Shown: one piece after another, positions 45,036-56,325 of the stretch
How the letters are laid out: each line of letters begins with the position of its first letter
Numbering within the stretch: position 1 is the first letter of the stretch
Origin: Chiridota heheva
Taxonomy: Eukaryota; Echinodermata; Holothuroidea; Apodida; Chiridotidae
Direction of reading: 5' to 3'
Assembly: GCA_020152595.1 (NCBI GenBank)
Contig: JAIGNY010001477.1
Location: 538,501-602,500 of the forward strand
DNA: 64,000 nucleotides
Made by a program: the position numbers and the translations under genes
Notes under the pieces: generated by a model
Databases searched by the model: none
What the model saw: the letters and a program-made list of their open reading frames with translations, nothing else
Told to the model about the DNA's origin: nothing

Positions 45036-46169
45036 TCTAGTACAGTTACTACAGTAACCCTTGATAGTTATTAGTACCAGCCAAACTTATTTTGAGAAGA
45101 AAAAAAATGTGTTCATTTAGTATAAAAAAAAAAATGAATTTTAAGTTTCTTGAAAGTAGCATGATATACTGTAGGTATGAATTTCAATCACTTATGGAAC
45201 AAATTTGCAGTTTTGTCTTCTGAAACTGAAAACAAAAAATTGACTCCTCAATGTTCAAACTTATTTCTCCTATCCTCTGAAACAATGTATGATGATCGAT
45301 TCGGGATGTTATTGCTTTGCTGAATTTTTGGTAAAAATATCTCAATGTTTTTAGGGGTTTGATATCAGGGGGTTGTGGGACAAACCTTTGTCATGGGGTC
45401 AAGGGGCTTACCTTAGGGCAAAGGGGCCCACTCTAGGGGCAAAGTCATAAGTAAGGGTCCGGGGATGAAGTCCCAAAAAAACCTCACATTTTCCAAGTTT
45501 TGGATGCCCCAAAAAGACTCTGAATGTGTGCAATACACAGGTTTCTTAAGTACTAAATTTGCACCTCAATCAGTATATGGTACGATCTAATATAGCAGCA
45601 TATAATTTTCCAATTCACCCCCTTCCCATTAAAAAGGTCAAAAATAGCCATTTTGGACACAAAAAAAAAAAAAAAATTGGAGGGTCCCCATGCCCCCTCC
45701 CCTTGTTGGCACAAATGGTTTTCGTCAATTTGAACGTTCCGCTACTGACCCAAAGTTTAGCCACTGTGTGTTTAACATTCCTAATTACCCAGCAGGTGTA
45801 CCAGCATAACGTAAAATGTCTGATCGTCATATTAAACCTAAAAAATATAATTATTTTTAGAATTGCACAATTTAAAGTATGAGTCATTTAATGAGTAAAA
45901 ATGGAGTTTAATTAACAATTGGTTAATGTAATAATTTTGTCAAACTTTGCTAAGGTGGGTTATATCAGGGGTGGTTGAAATTTGGTTCACTCACTATTCA
46001 CCACAATTACGTCACTGATTGTTAAAGGTCTAGAGATTAGATTAAAGAGATTTTTAGCCCACGAGAAAGAGCATTAAATTCTAAACGCAAGTCTTGCAAC
46101 GCAACACATCTTGTTAATAGCACGTATAGTTTTTTAATTATGACTGATTGAAATTTTAGCGATCTGCAG
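45036..46169. other. Intron, no gene seen
   Basis: It includes a G-rich patch with AGGGG-CAAAG repeats at 45350-45460 and a poly-A run at 45660-45675. No gene is recognisable. Confidence 0.5.
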
Positions 46170-46745
46170 TGAATGCATAATTTATGTTCTATTTGTGATG
46201 TATGACCAGGCGGGTAGCTGAAAAGCTTTATGTAATTCTTTATATTTTCTTCCTAAATTTCAATTCCTGAAAATGATGACAAAGTCTATTCCTGGTAGAT
46301 TTTGGTTAAGGGTATTGTCAACACTTAAAAGTGTTTGATTAAAGTTCCTTTCCATTTTTCACTTTCCTTTTTTTTTTCTTCCTTTCTCCTTTCCATTTCC
46401 CATCTCTCTCTGCTCTAATTCTTGCACCTTAGATTTTTAACACCCTCTTGGCACATTTCACTCTTGACTGTCGCAGTGCCATTAAACATCAACGAACCAA
46501 CTAAACCAAACCATTTTTCACAAATGTGTGAATTAGCAATTAAAAAACAAAAGGGTTTATGTAAGGGAATAGGAACTTTCACCCTGTCATACAAGAGGAA
46601 CAAAAATTTGTATATTTCGGCCTGAAAATTCAAAATGCTCTAAAATGGCCAATTTTTAAGTGATTTGGATGAATTGTTTTTGGGCTATTATCATCATTTT
46701 TGATTGGTTTTAAGGCAATTTAGCATAAGATGCTGCTACACGTCC
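46170..46745 (+). repeat. Dispersed repeat B copy holding a LINE tail
   Basis: GTGATGTATGACCAGGCGGG, TGAAAATGATGACAAAG and AATGCTCTAAAATGGCCAAT match repeat B blocks. The alignment is interrupted by the LINE family B tail at 46370-46517. Confidence 0.6.
46370..46517 (+). mobile_element. LINE family B, extreme 3' end
   Basis: TCTCTCTGCTCTAATTCTTG, TTTTTAACACCCTCTTGGCA and GCAGTGCCATTAAACATCAA match 8000-8095. It ends in the AACCAAACC tail. Only about 150 bp remain. Confidence 0.75.
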
Positions 46746-46924
46746 ATACACCCTTAAGAAATAAGAATACGATGTTACTCTTCCAGAGTAGACTTCATAG
46801 ACCAGTCACTTTCAAACAGATTTCTCCCCATCTTTTAAAGTTGATGTCTCCATGTACGTGTTGCAACTTCTATATTAATTCAAAAAGCTTTATAATCTCC
46901 GCAGAATATTTTGGACATTTTTGA

Positions 46925-47400
46925 AACAATTCAATTCAATTTATTGGTAAACTGGGCCATCGGCCCTTGACACATACAGAACGTAATACAACAAACAAGT
47001 GATATACAGTAACAATTGAGGGTATGCAATCCATATAACAAAATCCCAAATGTGAAAAACAATAGACTGATAAATGGTGGCATGATGTTAATCGGCAACA
47101 TGATTATCACAGGCTTTCATGGCATATTTGATAAAAAGATACAGTAAATGACAGGTATGCTTGGAATCTGTAATCAAAATATTTTGAACTTCAGCCTGTC
47201 TGGGTGCATTATGTAGTACTGCAGCGGTAAAAACCTCTTACGAATAATCGATAAGAATGGGCAGACAAGAAGAAAATGGTGTTCATCATCTCTGACATTC
47301 ATATTACAATATATACAAACCCTTATAAGGTATGAGTTATTGCTGCTCAAAGTTTGAGAAATTTGCATAATTTCATGCCTCAACATGCAATTTTAATTGC
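46925..47400 (-). mobile_element. LINE 3' end, minus strand
   Basis: On the minus strand the frame at 47386-47174 reads VCIYCNMNVRDDEHHFLLVC and then PFLSIIRKRFLP, the CxxC...E/DHFLLxCP motif found at the C-terminus of several LINE proteins. It is followed by a 3' UTR and ends in AATTGAATTGAATTG. The element is 5' truncated. The clade is not assigned with certainty (CR1/L2 group suspected). Confidence 0.75.
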
Positions 47401-47798
47401 AAATTTTGTAGTGATTGAATGGGTGAACAGCTCAAAATCCATTACGTAAATATTCGATTATCTTAGTCCCTGAAAATGATGAAAAAGGCTCTTCCTGCTG
47501 AAATTAAACTTGAATTTGACTTTGTAAAGATTAAAAAACTTGATCAGATATTGCTGCATCCCAAATTCATAGAATTTAAACATTAAAAAAAATATGAAAA
47601 TCACCAGGTAGTCTTTTTTCAACTGTTTATATTAAGGACTTAAAATTCATTTTTTTTTAAATTGTTAGTGTTAGACGCATGTTGATCAAAAAGTTTGCCT
47701 TTTACATGATTTTTAATCAATGTAGCTAACATTGCCTGAACACGTCCGTATAATGGAGCTATCAACTGAATGTCCATACATAGCCTTTGACAGAACAA
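47401..47798. other. Intron, no gene seen
   Basis: AT-rich, without recognisable features. Confidence 0.5.
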
Positions 47799-48323
47799 CA
47801 GGGGTCGTAATTTAAGTTTTTTCGGCACTGTTTCATGGAACAGTATTTTCTCAAATAATACTGTTCCGAATCAGATTTCACTGTTCCAACTTTCTCATTG
47901 ATAACAAACAGACAAATTCTGTTATATCTTCAAAATGGGTTTAATTTACAGGTGGTTTATTGGTCAGTATATGCAAATAGGTATGTCAGTTATTAGTATT
48001 TACATGGTGTAGCATCCAGTCATACACATGTACAGTAAGCAGCCTTGCATATGTGTATTCATCATTAATTGTTCTGACAATTGCAGGCAAGGTGGACAAA
48101 AAAAAAAATATATATAATATTTTTCTTACTTTAAGAAATTATTTTTATGATAAATCTTATTTGAGAACATGCAAATTTTAAAGTAAAAATCATGTTGTTG
48201 ATCATTGATGCTACATGCTTGTAAAAAAAAGCACTGTTCCACTGGAACAGTGATGTTTGAAAATTCACTGTTCCTGCATAAAAAGCACTGTTCTACTTAG
48301 AACAGCGGTAAATTCGGCCCCTG
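47799..48323. mobile_element. MITE with CAGGGG ends and internal ACTGTTCC palindromes
   Basis: The left end CAGGGGTCGTAATTTA and the reverse complement of the right end, CAGGGGCCGAATTTACC, are inverted repeats of the CAGGG type common in hAT elements. AACAA abuts both ends, shorter than a standard hAT duplication. Inside both ends are copies of a palindrome such as CACTGTTCCACTGGAACAGT. It is 525 bp and non-coding. Confidence 0.72.
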
Positions 48324-48402
48324 AACAAGATAAAGTGAAATCTCTACAAGTTTTTTAAATTTTTGATATCATGATTCATTGAAGCCACTTTCTTCTTTGT
48401 GG

Positions 48403-49525
48403 TGGCGATGTCGTGCATATTAATGAGTAGACAGGGCTGCATGTTTGTATTGTTTCATATTTGGTGTAATTATCTTGTTAGCTAGTGTGTACATGTTCAT
48501 GGTACATAACTATTTAATTTCATTAATATGCATTGTGGGCGGGGCTTTACATGATTTTGGTGAAAGAGCTTGTAAACATACCCAAGACCAATATGCTGAA
48601 TTCAGGTCATATGTGGTACACAGTCCATTGACCACATATGTGCCCTATTGTTGTTAGTGACGATTCATGCATATTAATGAGTAGGCAGAGCTAATGTTAA
48701 TATGCTCATATTCTAACAGCAAATTTACTTAAGAACAATACACTGGATTCAGGTCATATATGGTACACAGATAGCCCATTGACCACATAAGTGCCCTATT
48801 TTTGTTACAAATGATTCATGCATATTAATGAGTAGGCGGAGCTATAAAATGCTCATATTCTAACAGCAAATTCACTCAAGAACAATACACTGGATTCGGG
48901 TCATATGTGGTACACAGATAGCCCATTGCCCACATATGTGCCCTATTTTTGTTAGTAATGATTCATGCATATTAATGAGTAGGCGGAGCTATAAAATGCT
49001 CATATTCTAACAGCAAATTCACTCAAGAACGATACACTGGATTCAGGTCATATGTTGTACACAGATAGCCCATTGACCACATATGTGCCCTATTCTTGTT
49101 AGTGACGATTCATGCATATTAATGAGTAGGCGGAGCTAATGTTAATATGCTCTTATTCTAACAGCAAACACTCAAGAACGATACACTAGATTCAGGTCAT
49201 ATGTGGTACACAGATATCCCATTGACCACATATGTGCTCTATTGTTGTTAGTGACGATTCATGCATATTAATGAGTAGGCAGAGCTCATGTTAAAATACT
49301 CATATTCTAACAGCAAACACTTAAGAACGATACTCTGAGTTGGGTCATATGTGGTACACAGATAGCCCATTGATAACATACTGTATGTGCCCTATTGTTG
49401 TTAGTGGCAATTAATGCACATTAATGAGTAGGAGGAGCTAATGGTAAAATGCTCATTCTAACAGCACATCTGTTTTGTTTCATTTTTGGAATAAATATGT
49501 TGTTAATTAGCAAGTGTGTGCCTGT
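48403..49525 (+). repeat. ~150-bp satellite, six regular units inside a larger element
   Basis: ATTCATGCATATTAATGAGTAGG (or close variants) recurs at 48663, 48814, 48961, 49108, 49257 and 49410, spacings 147-153 bp. Each unit holds the inverted repeat CATATGTGGT...ACCACATATG and ends GTGCCCTATTNTTGTT. The first and last units are followed by related GTTTCAT-TTTGG...TTGTTA-CTAGTGTGTACATGTTCATGG-type sequence, so an original ~250-bp element seems to have had its 150-bp part amplified. Confidence 0.9.
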
Positions 49526-49646
49526 TAATGGGATAAAATGGTTGAAATTATTTTATTGTAAGATTCCATTCTTGTGAGTACCGTGAGTCATTTTGTTGTT
49601 GTTGTTATTTCGAGTCCATTGTGTAATCAAATTTTGTTTACAAGCA

Positions 49647-50166
49647 GGAATATTGCCATGGATTTTTATTTTTTTATATATTTTAATTGGAAACAAAGTG
49701 GTGAAAAAAACTATGTTAACATCTCATTCCATTTCAAAGTTATGAAATTTTAAAGTAGTTTTGAATTTGGACAAAAGTGACTGATTGGCAACATCTGTGA
49801 TGTCATAGAGACAATTTCAACAAAACGTCTTTTGTATTTCTTTAAAAATGATTTGCAAGTTTTTTTGTAAATTATATATTCCACCCTATCTTTATAATAA
49901 ACCAAAAATGCTGTTTGATAATGTCAAAAAAGGAATGATTAAATTGATAAGAAATACATAAGAACTGTGCTGGAATTGCCTTGATGACATCATTAAGCTG
50001 AAGGACATATACTATACGAGGTGTTTTTAAGAACATTTTTCTACTCTTTAAATTGTTATAACTTGTAAACGGAGTAAGATATTAACATATTTTTTTTTCA
50101 CCACTTTGTTTCTACAAATTTTTCTCTATCATATAAGAAAAAATGAAAATCCATCGGAATATTCCT
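49647..50166. mobile_element. MITE family E copy near exon 2
   Basis: The left end AGGAATATTGCCATGGATTT and the reverse complement of the right end, AGGAATATTCCGATGGATTT, are inverted. Arms continue with the GAAACAAAGTGGTGAAAAAA block. TTAA follows the right end only. Confidence 0.72.
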
Positions 50167-50568
50167 TTAAAACTTAAAATCCATATTGTGCGTCAGAACC
50201 TTTGGTTTTCTGATTATTCGTAATAACTAAAATACTCTTGCAAATTGTCAAGCAACCATGTGTCTCCTCTTTTATGGTTATACGTGAAAGCTGTAAATGG
50301 ATTATGTAGTAAATGGATTATAAAAGAAATTCCTCCATATCATCACTCGCTGTCATCGTCAAGGTGACAAAATGGAATTTTTAGATACAGATCACCACAG
50401 GGGAGTTCCAGATGCATAACATATTTTTTTTCAGCCATTGAAATGCAAAACTGAAAACAATTATCTGCTCATCTTTTATTGTAATATTAGATTGATGTAA
50501 TTTTTTTCCTCAAGATGTTTAGTTTTCTCGGATAAATTTGTTTTTTTCCCTTCGTTACTTTCTTGTAG

Positions 50569-50663
50569 GTTGTTCAGAACATGGTAGAGACGGAGAAGGA
50601 ATATTGTAAAGAACTTGGAAGTCTCCTTATAACGTATCTCAAACCTCTAATGACGGCAAGAGT
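50569..50663 (+). CDS. PIX-type RhoGEF, first DH-domain exon
   Basis: This 95-bp exon follows TTTCTTGTAG and ends before GTAAGT (50664). It reads VVQNMVETEKEYCKELGSLL and ITYLKPLMTAR, plus two bases of a split Val codon. This is the first conserved helix (CR1) of the DH domain, with the Glu of ETE that in RhoGEFs contacts switch 1 of the GTPase. Continuity is shown by the GT|A split codon completed by the next exon. The domain activates Rac1/Cdc42-type GTPases by nucleotide exchange in known PIX proteins, which act at focal adhesions and synapses with GIT and PAK partners. Confidence 0.9.
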
Positions 50664-50958
50664 GTAAGTTATTTAAAAAAATGATGTTATATGAGTTATT
50701 TTATAATATATTATATTATGTTCTGTTATATTATATTAGTATATTATATTGTATTATATCAGTTTGTGGTATAACGTATCTCAAAACTGACAGCAAGAGT
50801 AAGTTATTGAAAAATAATGTTATATGAGTTATATTATATATTATATTATGTTGTTATATTATATTAATATAATTATATTATATTATATTATATTATATTA
50901 TATTATATATTATATTATTTCATTTTATTTTATTTTATATTATGGGTAGAAGGGGGTC
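50664..50958. repeat. TATAT/TTATA microsatellite with partial exon-flank duplication
   Basis: (TATTATAT)n runs fill 50695-50760 and 50825-50942. ATAACGTATCTCAAA and GACAGCAAGAGTAAGTTATT at 50771-50809 repeat the exon 2 end and donor region (50630-50672), so the exon end has been duplicated into the intron in degraded form. Confidence 0.75.
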
Positions 50959-51293
50959 CTAGAATTCCAGCTGACAATTTAAATCATTGTTGTTCAGATC
51001 CCCCTGGGATAGCAATAATGCTTTTATAGTGAAACTACTAAATTTTTGGGTGAACGCGATGACAAAAATGGGACAAATAAATACACCGACACCTGCGTTT
51101 ACAAGCAAAACCAAAACATGTTCTCGGTAATCAATATCGAAAATCATACATACATTTGGACCAGATACACGAAATGTTAAACCTGGTGGCCTATCGTTAA
51201 CTTAAAATTAAATCATCCCACGGTAAAATATAAATATCAAGTGTCTAAAATACCATCACCAGAGATCACAAACTGTGGGAACCTTCTTTTTGA
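50959..51293. other. Intron, no gene seen
   Basis: Unique-looking DNA of slightly higher GC content. The 62-codon minus-strand frame has no recognised motif. Confidence 0.5.
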
Positions 51294-51489
51294 ATGCCTA
51301 GTACATCTCAGGAAAGTACATCTCAAGAAAAACACTCAATAATTGAAAAGCTGCAATCGTGGAACCAGTCCAGCCAGCCAGTCGACGAGCGAAGGATGAT
51401 TGGCAGGTCACGCTTTGTTTACATCAAGAAGCACAGCAGCATGAGTCACTTTAGGAGAACCCGAAAGTACAGCTACAGTACGTCACAGG
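51294..51489 (+). other. Unrecognised 65-codon frame split by a LINE
   Basis: An open frame begins MPSTSQESTSQEKHSIIEKL and is Ser/Gln- then Arg/Lys-rich. It is cut at 51490 by a family A LINE. After the LINE (53147 on), the same strand carries the IDESQQNKIQE-coding array and a frame ending IIGQSVVEIFTNKTLSREVD. These may be pieces of one old element or gene. I recognise no family, and the composition is compatible with chance. Confidence 0.3.
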
Positions 51490-53146
51490 AACACTAAGTT
51501 CCTGGGTTTAACCCTAGACCCCAAACTCTCCTACAAACAACACATCACCAATTTGAAACAGAAATGCAACAGCTCCCCCAACATTCTCCGACTCCTCTCC
51601 AACACCACTTGGGGTGCGAACCCCAAGCTCTCCTCAAAATCTTCAGGCTCACCATTCATGCCAAGCTCGACTACGGCAATATTATATATTGTGCTGCTCA
51701 CAACTCTTACCTCAACACCATCCAAAATGAAGCCCTCAGGCTTTGTCTGGGTGCCTACAGGACCTTCCCTATTACAAGCCTTCTCGTTGAAGCCAACGAA
51801 CCCCCCTTTCTGCCAAGGTGTAGAAAGCTTAGCCTTTCCTACGCTTTTAGAGCCCTTAACCAACACTTAAAACCCTGTTTACAACCTCATTAGGTATCCC
51901 AATTTCTCCACCCTCTTTGATAGAACTAAAACCCTATCCCCTTCTTTCAATTTACGCATCAAACCAGACCTACACCATCTCAGCATCAACCCTGCTTCTC
52001 TTGGCACCTTCTCCTGGCCCACTTTTCCTCCCTGGGCCACCCTTCTGTCCACCTGGGCCTCTCCACTCATTACAAAACCCAAACCCACCCTAACCTCTTC
52101 ATCAATCTCCACAACCAAATCAAAGACCAACTCTCAAACTACACCTCCAACTATAATGATGGCTCCAAGGAAGACAACAAGACAGCTGCTGCTGCCGTCA
52201 TTCAATACATCACCCTCAGTAGCAGGCTTCCCAACCACTCGTCCATCTTCTCGGCCGAGGCCAAGGCCATCCTCCTCGCCCTCAACTTTATTGAGTACTC
52301 CCCGCTCAACCACTTTGCCATCTTCTCCGACTCCAAGGCTGTCCTTACTTCTTTACTCAATCTTAAATGCGATAATCCCACATCCCACCTCCTCTTCCGT
52401 AAACTCCTCCCTCCCCCTCCTTTCCGGAAATGTATTCTTTTCTTCTGGATACCCAGTCATGTTAACATCCCTGGCAATGACAGAGCTGATGCAGCCACCA
52501 AGCTTGCCCTCAACCTCCCCCTACTCCCTTTCCCAAAACACTTTCTGACATCAAACCGCTTATCGCTTCCCTTGTTCGTGACCGCTGGCAAACCTCATGG
52601 GACTCCCAAATTGATAACAAACTCCACATCATCCAGCCCACCATTCCGGTCAAACCCACCATCCACAATCTCTCCCATGCCGACAACGTTCACATTACCC
52701 GCCTTAGAATAGGTCACACCCACCTCACTCACTCCCACCTCCTTATTGGCTCCTCCCAACCCTCTGTAACAATTGCCATTGCACCCTCACAGTCCACCAT
52801 GTCCTCCTTGCTTGCTCCTTGTACATACTTCCCAGAGCTTCCCTCGCTCCCCACAACTCAATAGCTGAGCTCTTCCAGAAAAACCCTCTGGATAAAAATA
52901 TCTCCTTCCTTTATCATACTTCCCTCTACAAACATATTTAGTCTTCCTCTCCCACCTCCTCCCTCTACTTTCACCCCTTTTTTCACCCATGCACTCCCTC
53001 TCTCGATCCCAGCTTTCTGGCTTTTAGTCCTCTTGTTTCTCTCAATCTCCTATTTTCTTTTCTTCTTACCTCTGGAATGATCTAACCTCTCAGGCACAAT
53101 TTGACCCTTGCTGTTGTGCCGTGAAGCCATCATTAAACAAACAAAC
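51490..53146 (+). mobile_element. LINE family A, 5'-truncated RT-end plus RNase H copy
   Basis: Homology to 1-4470 begins at AACAC-AAGTTCCT (2798 in the first copy) and runs to the tail AACAAACAAAC at 53137-53146. Readable pieces include LRLCLGAYRTFPITSLLVEA (51564-51893 frame), FAIFSDSKAVLTSLLN and FFWIPSHVNIPGNDRADAA. The YTDGS motif has become YNDGS. GTCACAGG occurs just before the 5' junction (51482-51489) and again 9 bases after the tail (53155-53162), a possible target duplication with filler. Frameshifts make it a pseudogene. Confidence 0.88.
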
Positions 53147-53251
53147 AGGAGCAAGTCACAGGCATATGTCACACAGATAAGGGGCAAAGAAGTTGGTATG
53201 ATGGACAGTTTATTTGGAAATAGAAATAGTCTTTGGGATATTTAACGGGAA

Positions 53252-54640
53252 AATACAGGAACGTACGGTACCTTATTGATGAAAGTCAGCAGAACAAAAT
53301 ACAGGAACGTACGTACCTTATTGATGAAAGTCAGGAGAACAAAATACAGGAACTTATTGATGAAAGTCAGCAGAACAAAATACAGGGAACGGTACCTTAT
53401 TGATGAAAGTCAGCAGAACAAAATACAGGAACGTACGTACCTTATTGATGAAAGTCAGGAGAACAAAATACAGGAACTTATTGATGAAAGTCAGCAGAAC
53501 AAAATACAGGAACGTACGGTACCTTATTGATGAAAGTCAGCAGAACAAAATACAGGAACGTACGTACCTTATTGATGAAAGTCAGGAGAACAAAATACAG
53601 GAACTTATTGATGAAAGTCAGCAGAACAAAATACAGGAACGTACGGTACCTTATTGATGAAAGTCAGCAGAACAAAATACAGGAGCGTCGTACCTTATTG
53701 ATGAAAGTCAGCAGAACAAAATACAGGAACTTATTGATGAAAGTCAGCAGAACAAAATACAGGAGCGTCACGGTACCTTATTGATGAAAGTCAGCAGAAC
53801 AAAATACAGAGCGTCGTACCTTATTGATGAAAGTCAGGAGAACAAAATACAGGAACTTATTGATGAAAGTCAGCAGAACAAAATACAGGAGCGTCACGGT
53901 ACCTTATTGATGAAAGTCAGCAGAACAAAATACAGGAGCGTCGTACCTTATTGATGAAAGTCAGGAGAACAAAATACAGGAACTTATTGATGAAAGTCAG
54001 CAGAACAAAATACAGGAAGCGTCACGGTACCTTATTGATGAAAGTCAGCAGAACAAAATACAGGAACGTACGTACCTTATTGATGAAAGTCAGCAGAACA
54101 AAATACAGGAACTTATTGATGAAAGTCAGCAGAACAAAATACAGGAACGTACGGTACCTTATTGATGAAAGTCAGCAGAACAAAATACAGGAACGTACGT
54201 ACCTTATTGATGAAAGTCAGGAGAACAAAATACAGGAACTTATTGATGAAAGTCAGCAGAACAAAATACAGGAACGTACGGTACCTTATTGATGAAAGTC
54301 AGCAGAACAAAATACAGGAGCGTCATTTACCTTATTGATGAAAGTCAGGAGAACAAAATACAGGAACTTATTGATGAAAGTCAGCAGAACAAAATACAGC
54401 GTCACGGTACCTTATTGATGAAACAGAACAAAATACAGGAGCGCGTGCCTTATTGATGAAAGTCAGCAGAACAAAATACAGGAACTTATTGATGAAAGTC
54501 AGCAGAACAAAATACAGGAACGTACGTACCTTATTGATGAAAGTCAGGAGAACAAAATACAGGAACTTATTGATGAAAGTCAGCAGAACAAAATACAGGA
54601 ACGTACGGTACCTTATTGATGAAAGTCAGCAGAACAAAAT
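53252..54640 (+). repeat. 36/45/46-bp minisatellite with 127-bp higher-order repeat
   Basis: The basic unit CTTATTGATGAAAGTCAGCA + GAACAAAATACAGGAA (36 bp) alternates with forms extended by CGTACGTAC or CGTACGGTAC. Three kinds follow in fixed order, the middle one with GTCAGGAG instead of GTCAGCAG, giving a 127-bp higher-order unit (starts near 53400, 53527 and 53654). Later units carry GAGCGTC variants. Translated, the 36-bp form reads LIDESQQNKIQE, a possible amphipathic helix, but frame changes at the extended forms break any long protein. Confidence 0.93.
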
Positions 54641-55059
54641 CATTGGACAGTCTGTTGTGGAGATTTTCACAAACAAAACGTTATCTCGCGAAGTTGATGA
54701 AGAATAAACTTGAAGTAAAATGTCAATACACTCACTGAATAGTCACAAAAAGCTTCATCACAATTCAAGAGTTTTACAAATCAATTTTCATTTACAGGAA
54801 CAAATTAAAGTATTCTTCAAAGTTATGACTGAACTACTAGTAATGTACAAGTACGACGCAATTAATATCACACATGATTTTTAGTGACTCGCAATTAACT
54901 TCACTGTGAAATACATCAGTTATTCCAACGCAACATTGCAAATAACACAAAACAAGAGTAGAACTGTTGGTAAAGTAACCTATTGTTCCACCGAACTAAG
55001 AATTATCACAAAAATATTATCAAATAGATCATTTTGTCGGGCTTAAGATATTTACAGCC
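54641..55059. other. Intron, no gene seen
   Basis: The frame from the array ends at 54707. The rest is AT-rich without recognisable features. Confidence 0.5.
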
Positions 55060-55610
55060 TCCATCTTGCCTCATATCATTTATGCAGTCCTAGTTTGGTA
55101 CCATTTTTTAAAAGTAAAAGATAAAGTAGAATTAAAAGTTTCTATTGTGCCAATAAATTTTGTTTAGACCGTGTTTTACTTATAAGTAAAGTAAACGATG
55201 CAGCAAAGAAAGAATTTGACAGACTTGCTCAAAACATATTTCCAACTAAAGACCACCCATTAAATCTAGAAATAACATCCATGGGCAATAACACAAATTA
55301 TAATCTGAGAAACCCAGCCACCATCCCAAGTTTTAGAACAACAGTTTTTAAAAATGTATTTGTATATAAAGCTGTAATTTGTATACATTTTGGTATTTTA
55401 GAGCCCTTATTATAACCCTTGTTAACTAATCATTTTGCATTCATTTTCATATCTTTAATTGTTTTATAGTCACATTTTCTACATTATTTCCTTTCGTTTA
55501 CTTTTTATTTATTTATTTAGTTGTATTGTATATTATTGTATTATTGTATTTTCCTATTTATAAATTGTACATAATTTATACTGGAAATCATTAAGATAAA
55601 TAAATGAAAA
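55060..55610 (+). mobile_element. LINE 3' end, 5'-truncated and eroded
   Basis: One frame reads ILPHIIYAVLVWYHFLKVKD, and another, after a frameshift, VNDAAKKEFDRLAQNIFPTK and DHPLNL, then NPATIPSFRTTVFKNVFVY. This is the layout of the region after the RT in CR1/RTE-like LINEs (L-PH-LYA--VW, D--KKHFE-L--NI, HPL, LR-S--IP-FRT). It ends in an AT-rich 3' UTR with ATAAATAAATGAAAATTAA. Confidence 0.7.
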
Positions 55611-56149
55611 TTAAGCTCCCATTGCTCAATACACATCCTATCTCAATAGTTGCCAACAATGAAAAGACAAGAGAAAATAGGTAGCCAAAACCTTGTGGAG
55701 AGGCAGAATATTTGTGGTTTCTTTCCAAAACGAGTGGATGGAAAAAGGGAGTGGATGGAAAAAGGGAGTGGATGGAAAAAGGAAGTGGATGGAAAAATGG
55801 AGTGGATAGAAAAAGGGATGAAATTGGTTAGAATAGGGTACCGTCATACCATAGTTTGGTAGAGGAACAATAATTGGTCGGGATCTCAAAATCATGATTA
55901 AATGGAGTAGCAAAACAGGACACTGGGATACAGGTTAAATGGACAATTTGAATGTCATTTAAATAATTTCAACTATAAAAATTGAGGGCAGGTCCACTCA
56001 AAGTGAGGGCAGCCTTATATACAAACAAAAATTAGGTGAACATTGGGCACAGCCTCAATGAATTTGAGGGCAGCCTAACTGAAAATTGGGGGCAGCAAAA
56101 CTAAAAAGTGAGGGCAAGATAACTAAAAGAGGGAGCCATAACCACTTTG
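55611..56149. repeat. 17-bp GA-rich tandem repeat in plain intron DNA
   Basis: At 55731-55822 the unit GAGTGGATGGAAAAAGG is present about five times. At 55980-56125, GAGGGCAG-type blocks (GTGAGGGCAGC, TTGAGGGCAG) recur at ~20-40 bp spacing. No gene is seen. Confidence 0.7.
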
Positions 56150-56325
56150 TTACACTATATTATATTATATCATATATTATATTATACTATACTATCTTAT
56201 CCTATATTATATATTATATTATATTATATCTATTATATTATGTTATTTTATGTTATGTTATGTATTATATTGTGTTATGTTGTGTTATGTTATATATTAT
56301 ATTATATTATATATAATTATATATC
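56150..56325. repeat. TATAT/TTATG microsatellite
   Basis: An irregular run of TATTATA and GTTATGTTAT. Confidence 0.9.

Noticed and set aside
46086-46160. Possible host exon
   Set aside because: No acceptor/donor pair in a usable phase and no similarity to PIX sequence.
53276-54292. Series of 84-113-codon frames with LIDESQQNKIQE
   Set aside because: They are consecutive readings of one minisatellite; the 127-bp higher-order unit shifts the frame and brings a stop after each VPY.
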